DNA from: Enoplosus armatus
Lineage: Eukaryota > Chordata > Actinopteri > Centrarchiformes > Enoplosidae
DNA: 64,000 nt
Direction of reading: 5' to 3'
Assembly (NCBI RefSeq): GCF_043641665.1
Contig: NC_092192.1
Span: 72,001 to 136,000, forward strand
How positions within the stretch are numbered: the first letter of the stretch is position 1; every line of letters starts with the position of its first letter. Both the position numbers and the translations under genes were made by a program. Positions 1 through 12,400 of this stretch are shown one piece after another. The notes below the pieces were generated by a model. It saw only the letters and a list, made by a program, of their open reading frames with translations. It did not search any database and was not told where the DNA came from.

Positions 1-32
1 CTACAAGGGCCTGGTCGCAGGGGCCAGTCAAG
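1..32 (+). CDS. prob1: putative 3' end of preceding prob1 exon (partial)
   Basis: Bases 2-32 read as ten open codons plus one base, directly followed by a GTAAC donor. The one-base overhang joins in frame to the exon starting at 472. The fragment is too short to identify by itself; the call rests on phase compatibility and position. Confidence 0.4.
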
Positions 33-471
33 GTAACAACACCTGCAACACCTACTTTTCAGAGAGCCCCGTCCCTCACCAGAACCTGTTAAGCTGATAC
101 AACATCTGTATGATCTGTCTCACCTGTAGTTTCAGGTGTCCTATCACAGCTGTAATGTTACAGATGTTACATGCACAGCTTCATGTTAATGTGATTATCT
201 ATTTTCTGCACCTGCTTCACAATAAAAGCTTTCTCCTCCTCTAACATTGGAACTGCTTCATCCTTGTTTGATTCAAACTTTTCTCCACCTAGATTTAGAC
301 ATTTACTCATTTATTTTAAATACTGTAAGAGTGAAATGTAAATAAAGAAGCATCTGATAAAAAGGTTCAGTCAACCTCCAACACTTAGTTTAGATGTATG
401 ACCACTTCCTGTCCACAGTCTGAGGTTGAAATCATGTTTCAGTCTTCAGTTTGTCTGTTTGTTGTTTTTAG

Positions 472-2120
472 GGTTTCATGTTGGAGGAAACTCGAGACAG
501 CGACTACAGAAGTCCTTCTCTTTGGACGAAACTAAAACAAAGATGGCGTCCTGCATCATTAAGAGTGTTCTGTCAAAGAAGATGCAGGTGGAACAGAACA
601 ACTCTAAAACCTCCTCTCTGCAGAGGAAACCTGCAATGTTACCTGGCCTCCCCCAGCCTGCAGACCAGCAGAGAGTGAGGGCGGGAGCAGGAGGTAAGAC
701 AGGTGGAGGTGTGTTTAAAGCTCCAGTTCATGCGGTGAGAGACATGAGGAGTTTAGTTAAAAACACCTACAGCCTCTCGTTCTCCACAGCTCCAACAACA
801 ACATGGGAGAACAACAACAAGCCAACAAGCTTCAAGGTGACTGGTCAGGAGGACAGCCCCCCCCCCACCTACCAGCAGGCTGTGGGAGTCAAAGGTCACA
901 ATGAAACAAAAAGAAGTTGTCAGGCTTCAGTTTACAATAGCTCCTCCGGGGGACACGTCACCAAGGGCGCTGCGTCTCACAGCCGATCACAAGACAGGAA
1001 AGAGAGCAGCAGATTCAGTTGTCCAATCACACAGCAGAGACGAGGCAGCGAACCAATAATAAGCAAAAGTAAGGTAGATGACGTCACCTGGCCTGTTGTT
1101 TTGTTAGACCCGCCCACCAACTCACGTGTTAGCAGTGACCTGTCAGGGGTCAGTCAATCAGAGAGAGCCAGAGGTGTGAGTCACCAGTCTGGGACCTCCC
1201 TCCCCCTGTCTGTGTTCATCCAACCTCCCCCTCCCCCTCCCCCTCCTCTCCCGTCCACCTCCAGACAGCCCCAGGGGACCCAGCCTCTGCTCTCTGCCCA
1301 GGAACACAGCTCTATTCTGGGTGTGTCCTCTCAGTTTGTCCCAAGTTCCTCCCAGCAGATCCTCCACTCTTGTTTCTACACCCCCACTGCCCTGCCCGCC
1401 TATCCCCCCACTTTACACCCTCACCTGGGGAAGATCAGCTACATGCACACCCCCCTGAGTTACATTCAGACCCAGCTGCAGCCCCCCCCACCTGCTCCCA
1501 CCCTCCACCTGCTGAGGAGGTCTGAGGACAACCAGAGCGGGTCAACTGGAAACACCTCCAAACAGCCAAACCGCTTCATCAAGAACTGCCCGCCTCACCA
1601 GACCAGGACTGCAGGAGACCAGGAGAGTGACGGCAACACAGTGATACCTGCAACACAGGAGCAACATGAGCACCAGAAACTTGAGCAGCAGAAGTTTCTG
1701 TGTAGCATTCAGGGGTTACCTGCACAGGTGGGTAGTGACTTCCTCGTTGATGTCACAGGTTCTACTGCAGCACCTGGGGCCCTCCTCAGTGGCCCCGCCC
1801 CCTGTCATGTGATATTAGACCCTAAAAGTGGGCAGTGCTTCTATGTGGACATGCCGCCACAGGCTCAGAGCAAGATGCTGCTGGATCCAGAAACCGGTCA
1901 GTACATCCAGGTGTTCCTACCAGCAGCCAGCTCGTCCCCCAACACCGGCATGTTCCCAGTTCGCTGTGCAAACCCCGCCCACATTGTGATACACCCCCCC
2001 CCCGTCCTGTCATTGATGCGGTTCCAGCCGACGGGTGCTGTGTCCTCCCTGTACACCCCCCCCTGCCCTCCCTTCACCCTGCACACACAATCGGTTAACT
2101 TCACACATACAGCACCATGA
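472..2120 (+). CDS. prob1: PROB1-like proline-rich protein, 3' terminal coding exon
   Basis: Large terminal coding exon of about 550 residues ending in TGA. A polypyrimidine-AG acceptor lies just before 472, so the hydrophobic reading upstream (from 426) is intron, not a signal peptide. Bases 1-32 probably hold the end of the previous exon: they read YKGLVAGASQ plus one base, meet a GT donor at 33, and match the phase needed at 472. Visible features are a KMASCIIKSVLSKKM block near the start, a run of eight or more prolines (about 1223-1255), and a C-terminal pair of related blocks, VILDPKSGQCFYVD and MLLDPETGQYIQVF (1807-1915). That DPxSGQ/DPETGQ module is, from memory, shared by PROB1 and C4orf54 (DUF4585-like). 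Adjacency to slc23a1 favours PROB1, which sits beside SLC23A1 in human. Biochemical function is not established; the rest looks disordered. C4orf54-like is the alternative. Confidence 0.68.
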
Positions 2121-2455
2121 TGACATCACAGTCTGTATGATGACACGTATGATGACATGACATCTTTGTCTCGAACATTTTGAATTCAGCAAATAAGCAG
2201 TCTGAGTGGAGCCGGAGTAAACTAACTAACCTGAAACATCCCCTTCTTTAATCTTTAATATCTTCTTATTGTAACTTATATTGTGAAAGTCTCTCCTCGG
2301 TCTGACAGTAGAAGACCCTCAGTGATCATTGTAGGACTCTTATTGTGTGTATATGTAGATGCAGGTTTTCAGTGTTACCAGCATCTAGTGGATGTTAGAG
2401 GAACTACAGCTCTGACTGTCGCTGTTTGGACGCATCATCAAAACATAATACATTT

Positions 2456-2480
2456 AATAAAATATAGAATAAAATAAACA
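2456..2480 (+). terminator. candidate polyadenylation signals of prob1
   Basis: Overlapping AATAAA motifs at 2456 and within 2468-2478, about 340 bp after the stop codon. Cleavage would follow within about 30 bp. Motif only; no GU-rich element was tested. Confidence 0.45.
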
Positions 2481-2499
2481 TAGGGGAAAGGGGGGCAGG

Positions 2500-4690
2500 C
2501 ACAAATAAGTGTATATATATATCTATATATACTTTATATATAGATATATATATTCCTCTTTGCATGCCATCAGGAAAAAATATATTTTTAGTTACATAAA
2601 TCAATCTATTAAATAGGCAAGTTCCTGTGCTTTCAATAATAATGATTGTAAAATAAGTCCCGATTTATCTTATACTGGCCCTTCATGCAGCCCCTCAGTT
2701 CACCATCTGTCTGAAACAAACTGTTTGAGATCCTGTGTCTTTAAAGCCCCAAAGGCAAACTGTAAACCTAACGTTACTAAAGAACGTTGACATAAACATA
2801 AACATCTCGTCTGTGCCTGGAGAGCAGAGATACCATATAAGGATATCCGTGCCTAACTGACATCAGATAGACCCGGCGTTGAAAAACTGAAACGGAGCAT
2901 TCAGAGCAGTCTGAAGCCTGAGCTTTTGGCTCACAGGGATTTTATACATACAGTATATATATATGACAGAAAATAAGGAAAAGCATAATAGGTCCTCTTT
3001 AAAATCATATTGAGTTTCCTTGACACATATGATACATGATGAATACATGTTGTTGTGTTGGTACATCACACATTTTCTGTTTATTCTTATGGTCTTTAGT
3101 TCTGCTCATATGTAACACACGTTTTGTTATTTATGAGTGGGGTCTGGTTCAATAGCATGTTATATTTGATGATAAATTCAATAGTGTCAAAAGTCTGTGG
3201 ACAGGGAACTAGATCCAAAATAGACCCAGCTATTGTTACCTGAACCTCCACTCAGTGTGAGGAGGTGATGTTAGGTAAACATGGAGCTCATCAGGACTGA
3301 AATACTGAATCAGATAAAATGCTAACACAGCAGCTAACGTAGTGGCTAAAATGTAGCTAACTTAACAGCTAACTGAGTCAGCTTGTTGTCACTGTGTGTT
3401 TATTGGTTATTGATTTGATATTGATGTATTTATTATCCCACCTTTCACTATTTTTTACACCGTTTTTTACAGAAGTTGCTGCTTTGCACTGTTTTCTGAA
3501 TTTGTCAACCTGAAAGCATGAAGCACATGAAGAGCATGAAGAGTCACACTGACTTTATTTGTTTTGTTCTATCTCTGACACACTTGTTCAGGAGCACTAT
3601 GGCAGCATTGTTTAAGAACAGAATATAATCACATAAAATTATAATAATATAAATAATATAATATAAAAACATTAAATGATGACAGTTTTTCAAAATGAAA
3701 AATTCATTTTTAAAGTTTAAACTTTAGGAACAAATAACACAAATAGACATTGTAATAAAAATGAATATTGATTTTGATACATTTATGATGGTCATTATTA
3801 AATTATGACATAAAAAGTAACATTTACTGTTTATTTTGTGTGCCACTGGGTTCTGTACTGGAAATCAGTTTCTTTTCCGATGACTTCAGTGTTTTTAATA
3901 TTGAAAAGATTCATCTCAAGCTTGTTTTAAGCTTCATTCAAATAATCACACCTATTTTAATGTAAAACACCTTGACTTCACTTCACTAACAGAATGACAT
4001 ACAAATGCATAATTAGTATTATTATTGTTGTTGTTTTTCTTTTATTTAGCTTGTCTATATAACTAAAGGTTTTTAGCCTCACTTTTTGTGAAGAGTTTAA
4101 AACAACGAACAGAATTTTCTTTAAACACGTAACATTACATTAAAAATGTGCTGCTGTCATTCATGTTAATAAAAGTTTGTTTGACACTTTTTGCACAATG
4201 TTTTGACACAGTCTCATGTAATAACATAAATACTTTACTATACTGTATTTTTTAATGTTATAAATAAAAACAATGAAAAGTAAGAACTTGTTTTTCAGTT
4301 TCTTGAACAGTTTCCTGAGGTCATTAAATCATTGCAGCAATCAGTCTTGTTTATGGTGTAAATGTTTTTAGCTTTCCATGGTTCACAGAGGCTGCAGAGT
4401 TTATTGTCCTGAGAGTACAAATAATAAAAACATTAAAACAATAACAATAAACAACAAAACAGCAGTACATCCCTCCTCTGTGAAGATTATAATCAAAGAT
4501 ACTCCATAACAGAAGATGATCCATTACAAGCTGCATCTCCCCCAACTTAATTTGCCGCTTTTTATATCAAATATAAAATATAAATTAAAATATTCTTTGT
4601 TTCCCCCACCAAAAACGTTAAATAATAACGATAATAGTGTTATTAAGCAAAGAAACACACGTTTCATTTCAGTTTTAACTTGTAATTCAC
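2500..4690. other. AT-rich intergenic DNA, no gene seen
   Basis: Intergenic sequence between prob1 and the repeat-rich flank of slc23a1. It is AT-rich with short alternating TA tracts near 2515-2550 and 2950-2960. No open frame shows coding character or a recognisable domain. Confidence 0.5.
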
Positions 4691-5104
4691 AGACAGTTCA
4701 GCACCAGCAGCCAGAAGTGATATCTGTGTTGCCATATCTCACAAGAGTGTGTTGCTGAAACAGAGACAGATCTCGAACATCTCGAGTTCATTTTAGTGTC
4801 CGAATGTTAAGAAGATATGCGGCATGTGAAAAACGGGTCCAATATCTACTTCGGTGACAACGGGACGAAAGAATCAGTCATAATCTGTGTTCACGTTCAC
4901 TTTTCCCGTTGGAGTGAATAGAATCAGGACCTGCCGCTAGTCTCTGTTAAAATATTTTTCATTAGAGGTCATCTATGGACCACTTTTCTGTTAGTAAATA
5001 TTATGATTTGTTTTTTGTGGGCGGAGCTTAGGTGGAGGCAGAATAATTCCCTGAACACGTTAGCTAATGCTAACTAGCAAGTTTTGTTGGCTTGTTTTTT
5101 AACA

Positions 5105-5263
5105 ATGGCTGAAGAAAATACGAGTTTCTCTGAATATGTACGGTCACTTACTCGGTTAAAGTTAACATGAACCAACGGGGCCAGATTGGCCAACCCGTAC
5201 ACACTCACTCAGTGGATGGACGATCTGAGAGGATTACCTCCGGTGGAATGGCCAGACATTTAG
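5105..5263 (+). pseudogene. fragment of fish YqaJ/recombinase-type repeat protein
   Basis: One frame reads MAEENTSFSEYVRSLTRLKL, then a stop (TGA at about 5168), then on in the same frame through PYTLTQWMDDLRGLPPVEWP to a TAG at 5261. The second segment resembles the start of the multi-copy fish proteins that carry a YqaJ-like nuclease domain and occur in mobile repeats. That is recalled from general knowledge of fish genomes, not searched. The in-frame stop and abrupt end make it a dead fragment. Confidence 0.35.
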
Positions 5264-5264
5264 C

Positions 5265-5695
5265 ATGTATAGTAAAACGGGCTGGTAAAAACATAAAGTA
5301 TAATAAAAGTAAAAGTACAGTAAAAAACTGAGGGCGTATAAATCTTGATATGCCTATAAAACTATGTCCTAAATGGTCATGTGGGCCTACAAGACTTGAA
5401 ATGCAATGATTTAACAGATGAATTTTGTCTCTGGCCACACAACTAGCTAACAAAGTTAGCTAATGTGCTAAAAGAGTTAGCGTAATGAGAGAAATCACTA
5501 TTCATTCATCTATTCATCAAGCTGTGACATCATGCCGAGATGCAGTTCTGATTGGCTTGTTAAAGAGAGCATGTGAATCAGAGTGGTAGAGATTTGAAAA
5601 CATTTCATTGTTACAGTCAGTCACTGAATTCACCCATGATTGATCCAGAAATGACGAGAACTGATTTAAGATTTGTTTCAGGGTTCTCAGCAGTT
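5265..5695. other. intergenic, nothing recognised
   Basis: Short AT-rich spacer with GCTAAC/GTTAGC-type words (about 5440-5480) common in fish intergenic DNA. No ORF or inverted-repeat element seen. Confidence 0.4.
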
Positions 5696-5699
5696 TAAT

Positions 5700-6300
5700 C
5701 TTTAGCTTCCATTTGCTGGTTCACTTCTACACTGCCATCATAGAGTCCATCCTCACTTCCTCCATCACTGTCTGGTACGCTGCTGCCTCCACCAAGGACA
5801 GACGCAGACTGCAGCGTATCATCCGCTCTGCAGAGAGGGTGATCGGCTGCAACCTCCCATCTCTTCAGGACCTGTACTCCTCCAGGACCCTGAGGAGAGC
5901 AGGGAAGATCGCTGCCAACCCCTCCCACCCTGGACACTATATGTTTGACCCCCTCCCCTCTGGCAGGAGGCTGCGGTCCATCAGGACCAAAACCTCCCGC
6001 CACAAAAACAGTTTCTTCCCCTCTGCAGTCAACCTGACGAACATGGCCAAAGACTTGCACTGACCCCCCCCCCCCCCCCCAACACAAACACAAGTTATAC
6101 GTTATATTAACCGCCCCTGTCCCCCCTGCATTACATTCACGCACCCACACCCTACTGTACACTTTATTTGGTCACTGCACTGTTTGTTATTTATCTTATC
6201 TTATTTTTTTACCTGTATATTTTTACATGTTTGTTGTCAGCACCATCAGACCATGGCAAATTCCTTGTAATGTATGTATTCTGATTTCTGATTTCTTTCT
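5700..6300 (+). mobile_element. L2-like LINE, 5'-truncated 3' fragment
   Basis: Carries the C-terminal end of the LINE protein in one frame ([20 protein letters not shown] at about 5716-5775, on to a stop at 6061), a poly-C tract, and a 3' UTR with the words CACCATCAGACCATGGCAAATTCC and TTCTGATTTCTG. It is highly similar to the longer copy at 20533-21187, so both are one family. It lies outside slc23a1, between its 3' end and prob1. Confidence 0.8.
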
Positions 6301-6664
6301 GTTATGTGACAGAATTTTAAGTTCTGTGATTGGATGTTTGTTAGTGAAATGCACTTTCGGAGTCGAAGTTAACTTCTACTTCAGAGTTTTTATATCCACA
6401 GGCTTCTTGTAGCTTTGACTTTTGATGAAGGAGGCAGATGTTTTCTAACAGATGTTAGTCTGATGATGTCATTAACAGTCAAAGAAACATGAATGAGACC
6501 TGAAATATCTCTACACACTTCACGATCATCATCCTCACTGGCACATTAATAAAGTCTCTGACTCTCAATTAAACTTGTCTGATTGTAATTAAAGTATGAA
6601 CGATGTGAAGTGAATGCAGCATCAGCTGAGAAATAAATCACCTGAAAAATGACTGTGGATTTCA

Positions 6665-6670
6665 TTTATT
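6665..6670 (-). terminator. polyadenylation signal of slc23a1
   Basis: AATAAA on the minus strand about 60 bp downstream of the TGA stop. It is the first canonical signal after the stop. Confidence 0.5.
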
Positions 6671-6730
6671 ACATGTCTGAGAGTAAAAAAGTCACATCAC
6701 AGATTTGAACATTGACTGATGACATCACAG

Positions 6731-9349
6731 TCACACCTTGGTACTCGGCAGGTTGATGTCAGAAGCTTCCTCCTCTCCTCCTCTTCCTACCCCCTCCTCC
6801 TCCTCGAGCGGCGATGGATCGTCAGATGCCCGGAAACCTGTGAAGGTGGGGCTGATGGGAAACCTTCTGAGCCAGCGAGTCTGCCTGACCACACCCATCC
6901 CCAAAGGAAGATCATAGGAGGAAGAGGAGGAGGAGGAAGACCTCCACTCGACTAAACCTCGCTCCTGTCTGGACCCTGAAGTCACACAAAGACGAAAATA
7001 TCCTGTAAACACAAACACACTAAACCGTCCGACAATATATTTTTATACTATATAAAAGACAGGATGTGATGTTATCTGTGCTCCAGAGTGCCTGAGCTTC
7101 AGCTCCATGTTCAGCTCCCCTACAGCGCAAACAGAGTGCAACACTAGCTAACAGTAGCTTAGAAATGGAGTCTGCTAACGTCAACAAACGACCGGCACCC
7201 ACCAAAACAGTCCAAGACAAAGTCCATGTAGCTTGCTGATGCAGACAAATAGCTAGCTAGCTAATGTAGCAATATACTGTCTTGAGTGGCTAATTCATCT
7301 AAACTCCTGGGGCTAATCTGGCTGGTAAATTGGCTAGCTTGCCATTTGCAAATTACTTTAGCAACTTTAGCAACCAATGCTAGATCGTGCAGCCTAGCTA
7401 CGTTACAGCTAGCTGGCTAACCTTAGCTTGCTTGCTCGCTAACGTTTCGTTATGAGTGGATAACTGTTATCCTTCTCCTGACCTACAAAGCTCTTACTGG
7501 TCAGGCACCGTCATATCTTAAAGAGCTCATAGTACCCTATTACCCCACTAGAGCACTGCGCTCCCAGAATGCAGGGATGCTTGTGGTTCCTAGAGTCTCC
7601 AAAAGCAGAACAGGAGCCAGAGCCTTCAGCTATCAAGCTCCTCTCCTGTGGAATCGGCTCCCAGTTTGGGTCTGGGAGGCAGACACACTCTCTACTTTTA
7701 AGAGTAGGCTTAAAACTTTGCTTTTTGATAACGCTTATAGTTAGGGCTGGCTCAGGCCAGCCCTTAGTTATGCTGCTATGGACCTAGACTGCTGGGGGAC
7801 TTCCCATGATGCACTGAGCTTTCCTCCTCTCCCTCTCCATCTTTACACATTCATGTCCCTCCAATGCATGTTACTAACTTTATATCTTCGCGGAGTTTCT
7901 TTGTGCTTTGTCGTCTCACAGGTTCCTGTGGATCGTGGTCCTGGTACACCTGGCTGCTGCTGCCATGGGCCTGCCTGACTCTCATCACTACAGTTATTAT
8001 TATTAGTCAGAGTTCTGTTACTATTAAAGCTGTTATTGCTATTATTAATCATATTTCAGTTATTATTACAGCTGTAACTACTATTATCAGTCATATTACC
8101 ATTATTATTATAATTATAGCTGCTATGGCTACGGCTGCCATACATCTCTGTCTGTTCTTCCTCTTAAAGGAAGTTCGTCCTCTCCTCTGGCTCCATAGTG
8201 TTTCTCATGGTGGGACCTGTGGGTCTCTGTAATAACATTATAAAGAGTCGGTCTAGACCTGCTCTATTTGTAAAGTGTCATGAGATGACTTTTGTTGTGA
8301 TTTGGTGCTATATAAATACAATTGAATTGAATTTGGTTACTTTACCAAATTACTTCATTAGCTAACGTGATCCATGATACTAACTGATGTATTATGACAA
8401 ACGGTTGATTTTAGCCAACAATAAATGTCGGGGGAACATATTTTCGAAACCTCAACCTTGGACCCTTAAGTGTACCGCACGTTCGTGCACGTGCATGTGC
8501 ACATACATGCACACGCTCATATACATACTGTATATAAGCGTGTTTTTATCAGAATGGGGCAATTATTTCAGTGCTTAGCACACCTACCCAGCGTACCTTT
8601 GAACACCATGAATGTAGCATTTTTGTTGCCAGGTACTTCACGAAGGAAGGAGTAAGCGTCCTGACAGTTTGTCAGCCTAGCAACAGCCTTGACAACGACA
8701 CATCAATTGATTGACACACATACAGACAAATCAGTGCTGAATTCAGATACATGGTGCATTGTTTGTGTTTTTATATTAGGTTGGATTTTATTATCAGGTG
8801 ATAACGAGTGAGATGAACGTCTATGAAAGCAATGAAAACAAGTATAATATTGTAATTATTATTTGCTATTTGCTAGTGAATGTCTCGCTGGGACATTTTA
8901 GTGTTTTACAGATATCGGTTTGGACTTAGGACACCCAGCTTAAACACTGTTTAACTGCTGTTCACTGGTGTCATCAATAACAAACTCCATATAGAATCTT
9001 TAATGTTCTTTATGTCTGAATGAAGCTGTGAGGAACTTTCATAAAAATAGAAAGAAATGTGACAGATCTAAGCCTAACCCATATGAGATATTGATCCGAT
9101 TGATTAGGTATATTGTCTATAAATCTGTGTTTAACTGTAAATGTATTAGAATGTTATGAAGAAGCTTAATATTAATATCTAGACCTGCTCTATATGAAAG
9201 GTACCTTGAGAGGTACAGAGAGGAAACACGTACACAAATAATACAACACATTCACACAGAAGCACACACAGTGTTTATGTATGTTTCTCTTCATCACTAT
9301 GAGACATATTCATCTCACTCAACACTGTCGCCCACGGCAACAGCTGTTT

Positions 9350-9404
<55 letters not shown>

Positions 9405-12400
9405 CTGGTATCGTGTTGTCGAGACAAAAAGCCAGAAAACCTCCAACAAACATCTCAGTGGACAGAAGAACTGTCAGGATCTGATCCAGTTCTGCAAGAC
9501 CTGAAAACACACATCTGATCTGTAGGATCTATATCTAACAGCTGATCCACATCTAACACCTGTTTAACAAAGTCTACAGGACTCAATATTTACAGAGGTC
9601 TTCTACACTGGGTTACTGTTACACCTAAGATGGAACAAAGCTCCACCTGCGTTCTTTTTAAACCAGCCAGTCATAACACACAGTCAGTCCTGGCTGCCAA
9701 ATATCAGAATCAGTCATCTAGTCATATCTCAGCTCACTGATATTTGGAAAACAGTTGATAAATACTCAGTTTATCAGAAAAATCTGTAGGATTAAAACTT
9801 TATTTAGTGTTGGCGATGTCAGAGATCAGCTGAGAGAAACATTTCCGTTTGTACATGATTACGATTACGATGTGTTGGTAATGTGCATAGACTGTATATA
9901 AAGATGGACGACATGACAGCTCCCCAAAAGTTAAGCCAAAACATCTTGACCTCCTGGTGGCTGGCTGCAGTACAAATGGTCGTGTCCACTGCAGTACCAA
10001 TGGTTGTATTCGGGAGAGTCTGGCTTCATTTCTGTACAGTGAGGGGAAGTGGAGATGTGTCGTGCATCTTTATATACAGTCTATGGTGGAGATGCGTCGT
10101 CCATCTTTATATACAGTCTACGGTGACATGTCTCTGACAGTAGCAGCCGTTTCATCAACAGTATGGTCATGTGCTGCAGTAAGGAGCCCTTTATAAGCTT
10201 AGTGATGATCAAAATACATAATGTGGATAGTGAATTAAACATAAAGCAGATTATAGTTAGTTGGAAGCAGCTGTAGTCTGACTCACAGTAAAGCAGAGGG
10301 TGTCCTTTTCTATACATGAACTGAGACACTGATCATTGAAATTAATATTAACAATAAACCTTAACATTGCAAAGTTAAGAGAGGCAAGTTATCGGGCTTT
10401 CTCTCCAGTGCCGCCTGTGTCCACTGTGTTAAACAGAATTCTCCTTGATGTTGTAGTATCTTGTATTTAACTGACTCTGATCAGTCAGACTCTCAGTCAA
10501 CACTCACCTGTGTTGATGGAGTTGGGGTGTGTGTCCAGGTATGTCGGCAGAGTCAGACCAAAGAACATTGAGAACCCAAGAACAAAAAGATTCCTGGATG
10601 AGTTCAAATCCACAAGTTGCAGGTTAGACAGACCAACAGCTGTGATCATACCTGAGTAACATCAACACATCTGGATTATTATTACATCACTTTTATTTAC
10701 TTGTACTTTTTACTTTTTCTTACTGTATTAACACATATTACCTGTGACTGTGACTCACCAAACAATGTGCAGAACATTCCTCCAAGGATCGGATCTGGCA
10801 GCGAGGCGAACAAAGCCGTGAACTTCCCAACTGAGCCCAACAGGAACATAATGCCTGCTCCGTACTGCACCACCCGCCTGCTGCCCACCTGCACACAGGG
10901 TCAACGATTCAAACACCCATCCCATGAATTGAATGCAGAGAACACACTAATTCTGCAGACCTCAGGAATGCAGGTGTGAGTCCAGTTCCAGGTCACATGA
11001 CTTGTAGTCTGGCTCACCGGATGTAGGCTGTTGGGATAAGTCTGCCATTGGCCAACTATTTCAGTTGGCATTCCCTCCCTTCCTCTATCTGCGCGTTACC
11101 GTTTTTCCAAGGGCACCGTTGCTGCATCATTTTTTCCCCTATCCCAGAATGATAATGGGTTGAGCAAGACCTTTCTCCGAAGTGTAGAGATTTGGCTATG
11201 CGAGATTACATGACTTGTGACTCATGTTTGTATATTTAAGTTACATTAGATTCATGTGGCAGATGCAAAAACGAAAAGAGTATTCCTCCCAAATAAACAG
11301 CTAAAAGTGCATTAGAGCAAATGTGCGAGTACATTTTAAAAAAGAACTACAATGGAAGTGCTAGTGTTGGGTGTTGAAGTGCAGTCTGAAAAGGTGGATT
11401 TCAGGCTGCAGTGGAAGAAGTAAAGTGACTACTGCCCTGACTTTCAGTGTGGAGTTGGGTTTGACTTGGAGGCAAGAAGTAGCAGTTCCGTTCACTGCCC
11501 TGTAGGCCAGCACCAACAGAGACCCAAGGTCAGTGTTCTAGCAGAGATCTAACAACTAGTTTCAAAGATCTGAGAACTAGTTGCAGAGGTCTGCGGACTA
11601 GTTGTGGAGGCCTGCAGACTGACTGCAGAGGTGGAGGGACTAGTTGTATAGGCCCGAGGACTAGTTGCAGAGGTCTGGGAATCCTAATCCTTCATGATCA
11701 GGAACATCAGAAAATAACCAGCCAATCTGTAATCAATGACCTCTCCTCCAGAACCAGCACGTTTCTACCTAACAAACAAACCCTGTCACAGGTGGGAGTT
11801 GCCTCAGTTACCTTGGTGATGCCAAGAACGCCTATATTTGGACTGGAGGATGTCGAGCCGTTTCCTGTCCCTATAAGGCCAGCAATGATGCAGCAGACGC
11901 CCTCAGTGAAGATTCCCCTGAAACAAACAAACAAAAAAAACAAAAAGCATTAAACTCCTGTGGGGGCAGAGTCTACCAGATAGGATAACATTACTTTCTG
12001 TTTACAACTCACCTGTTGATGGCATGGATTGGAGGAGGCGTGGCTCCAGACAGACGAGCACAGGCGTAATAATCACCAATTGACTCCACAATGCCGGCCA
12101 TTGTGGCACTCAGCATCCCCAGCACCCCAGAAACCGTTACCACCGGCAACCCCCACTGGCCTATCAGAGACCAAGGGAGCAGAGGCAGGAAGTCAGTTTT
12201 ACTAAAGACACTCTGGCTGATGTACGTGATATAAACCAGATGTTCTGACTGACTGATTTCAGTGACCGTGTGAAGCCTGCAATTGGATGATTTCAAGTGT
12301 CTTACAAGGGTAGGATACTCTGAACCAGGGTGATGAAGTCATGATGTCACCACGGGCGTCGGTCCGGGCCCTGTGTCCATAGCAATCGGGGTCGCTCGGC

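Noticed and set aside
426..471. N-terminal hydrophobic segment on the prob1 frame, signal-peptide-like
   Set aside because: Starts at TTG and is the polypyrimidine tract of an intron; a clear AG acceptor precedes the conserved coding region.
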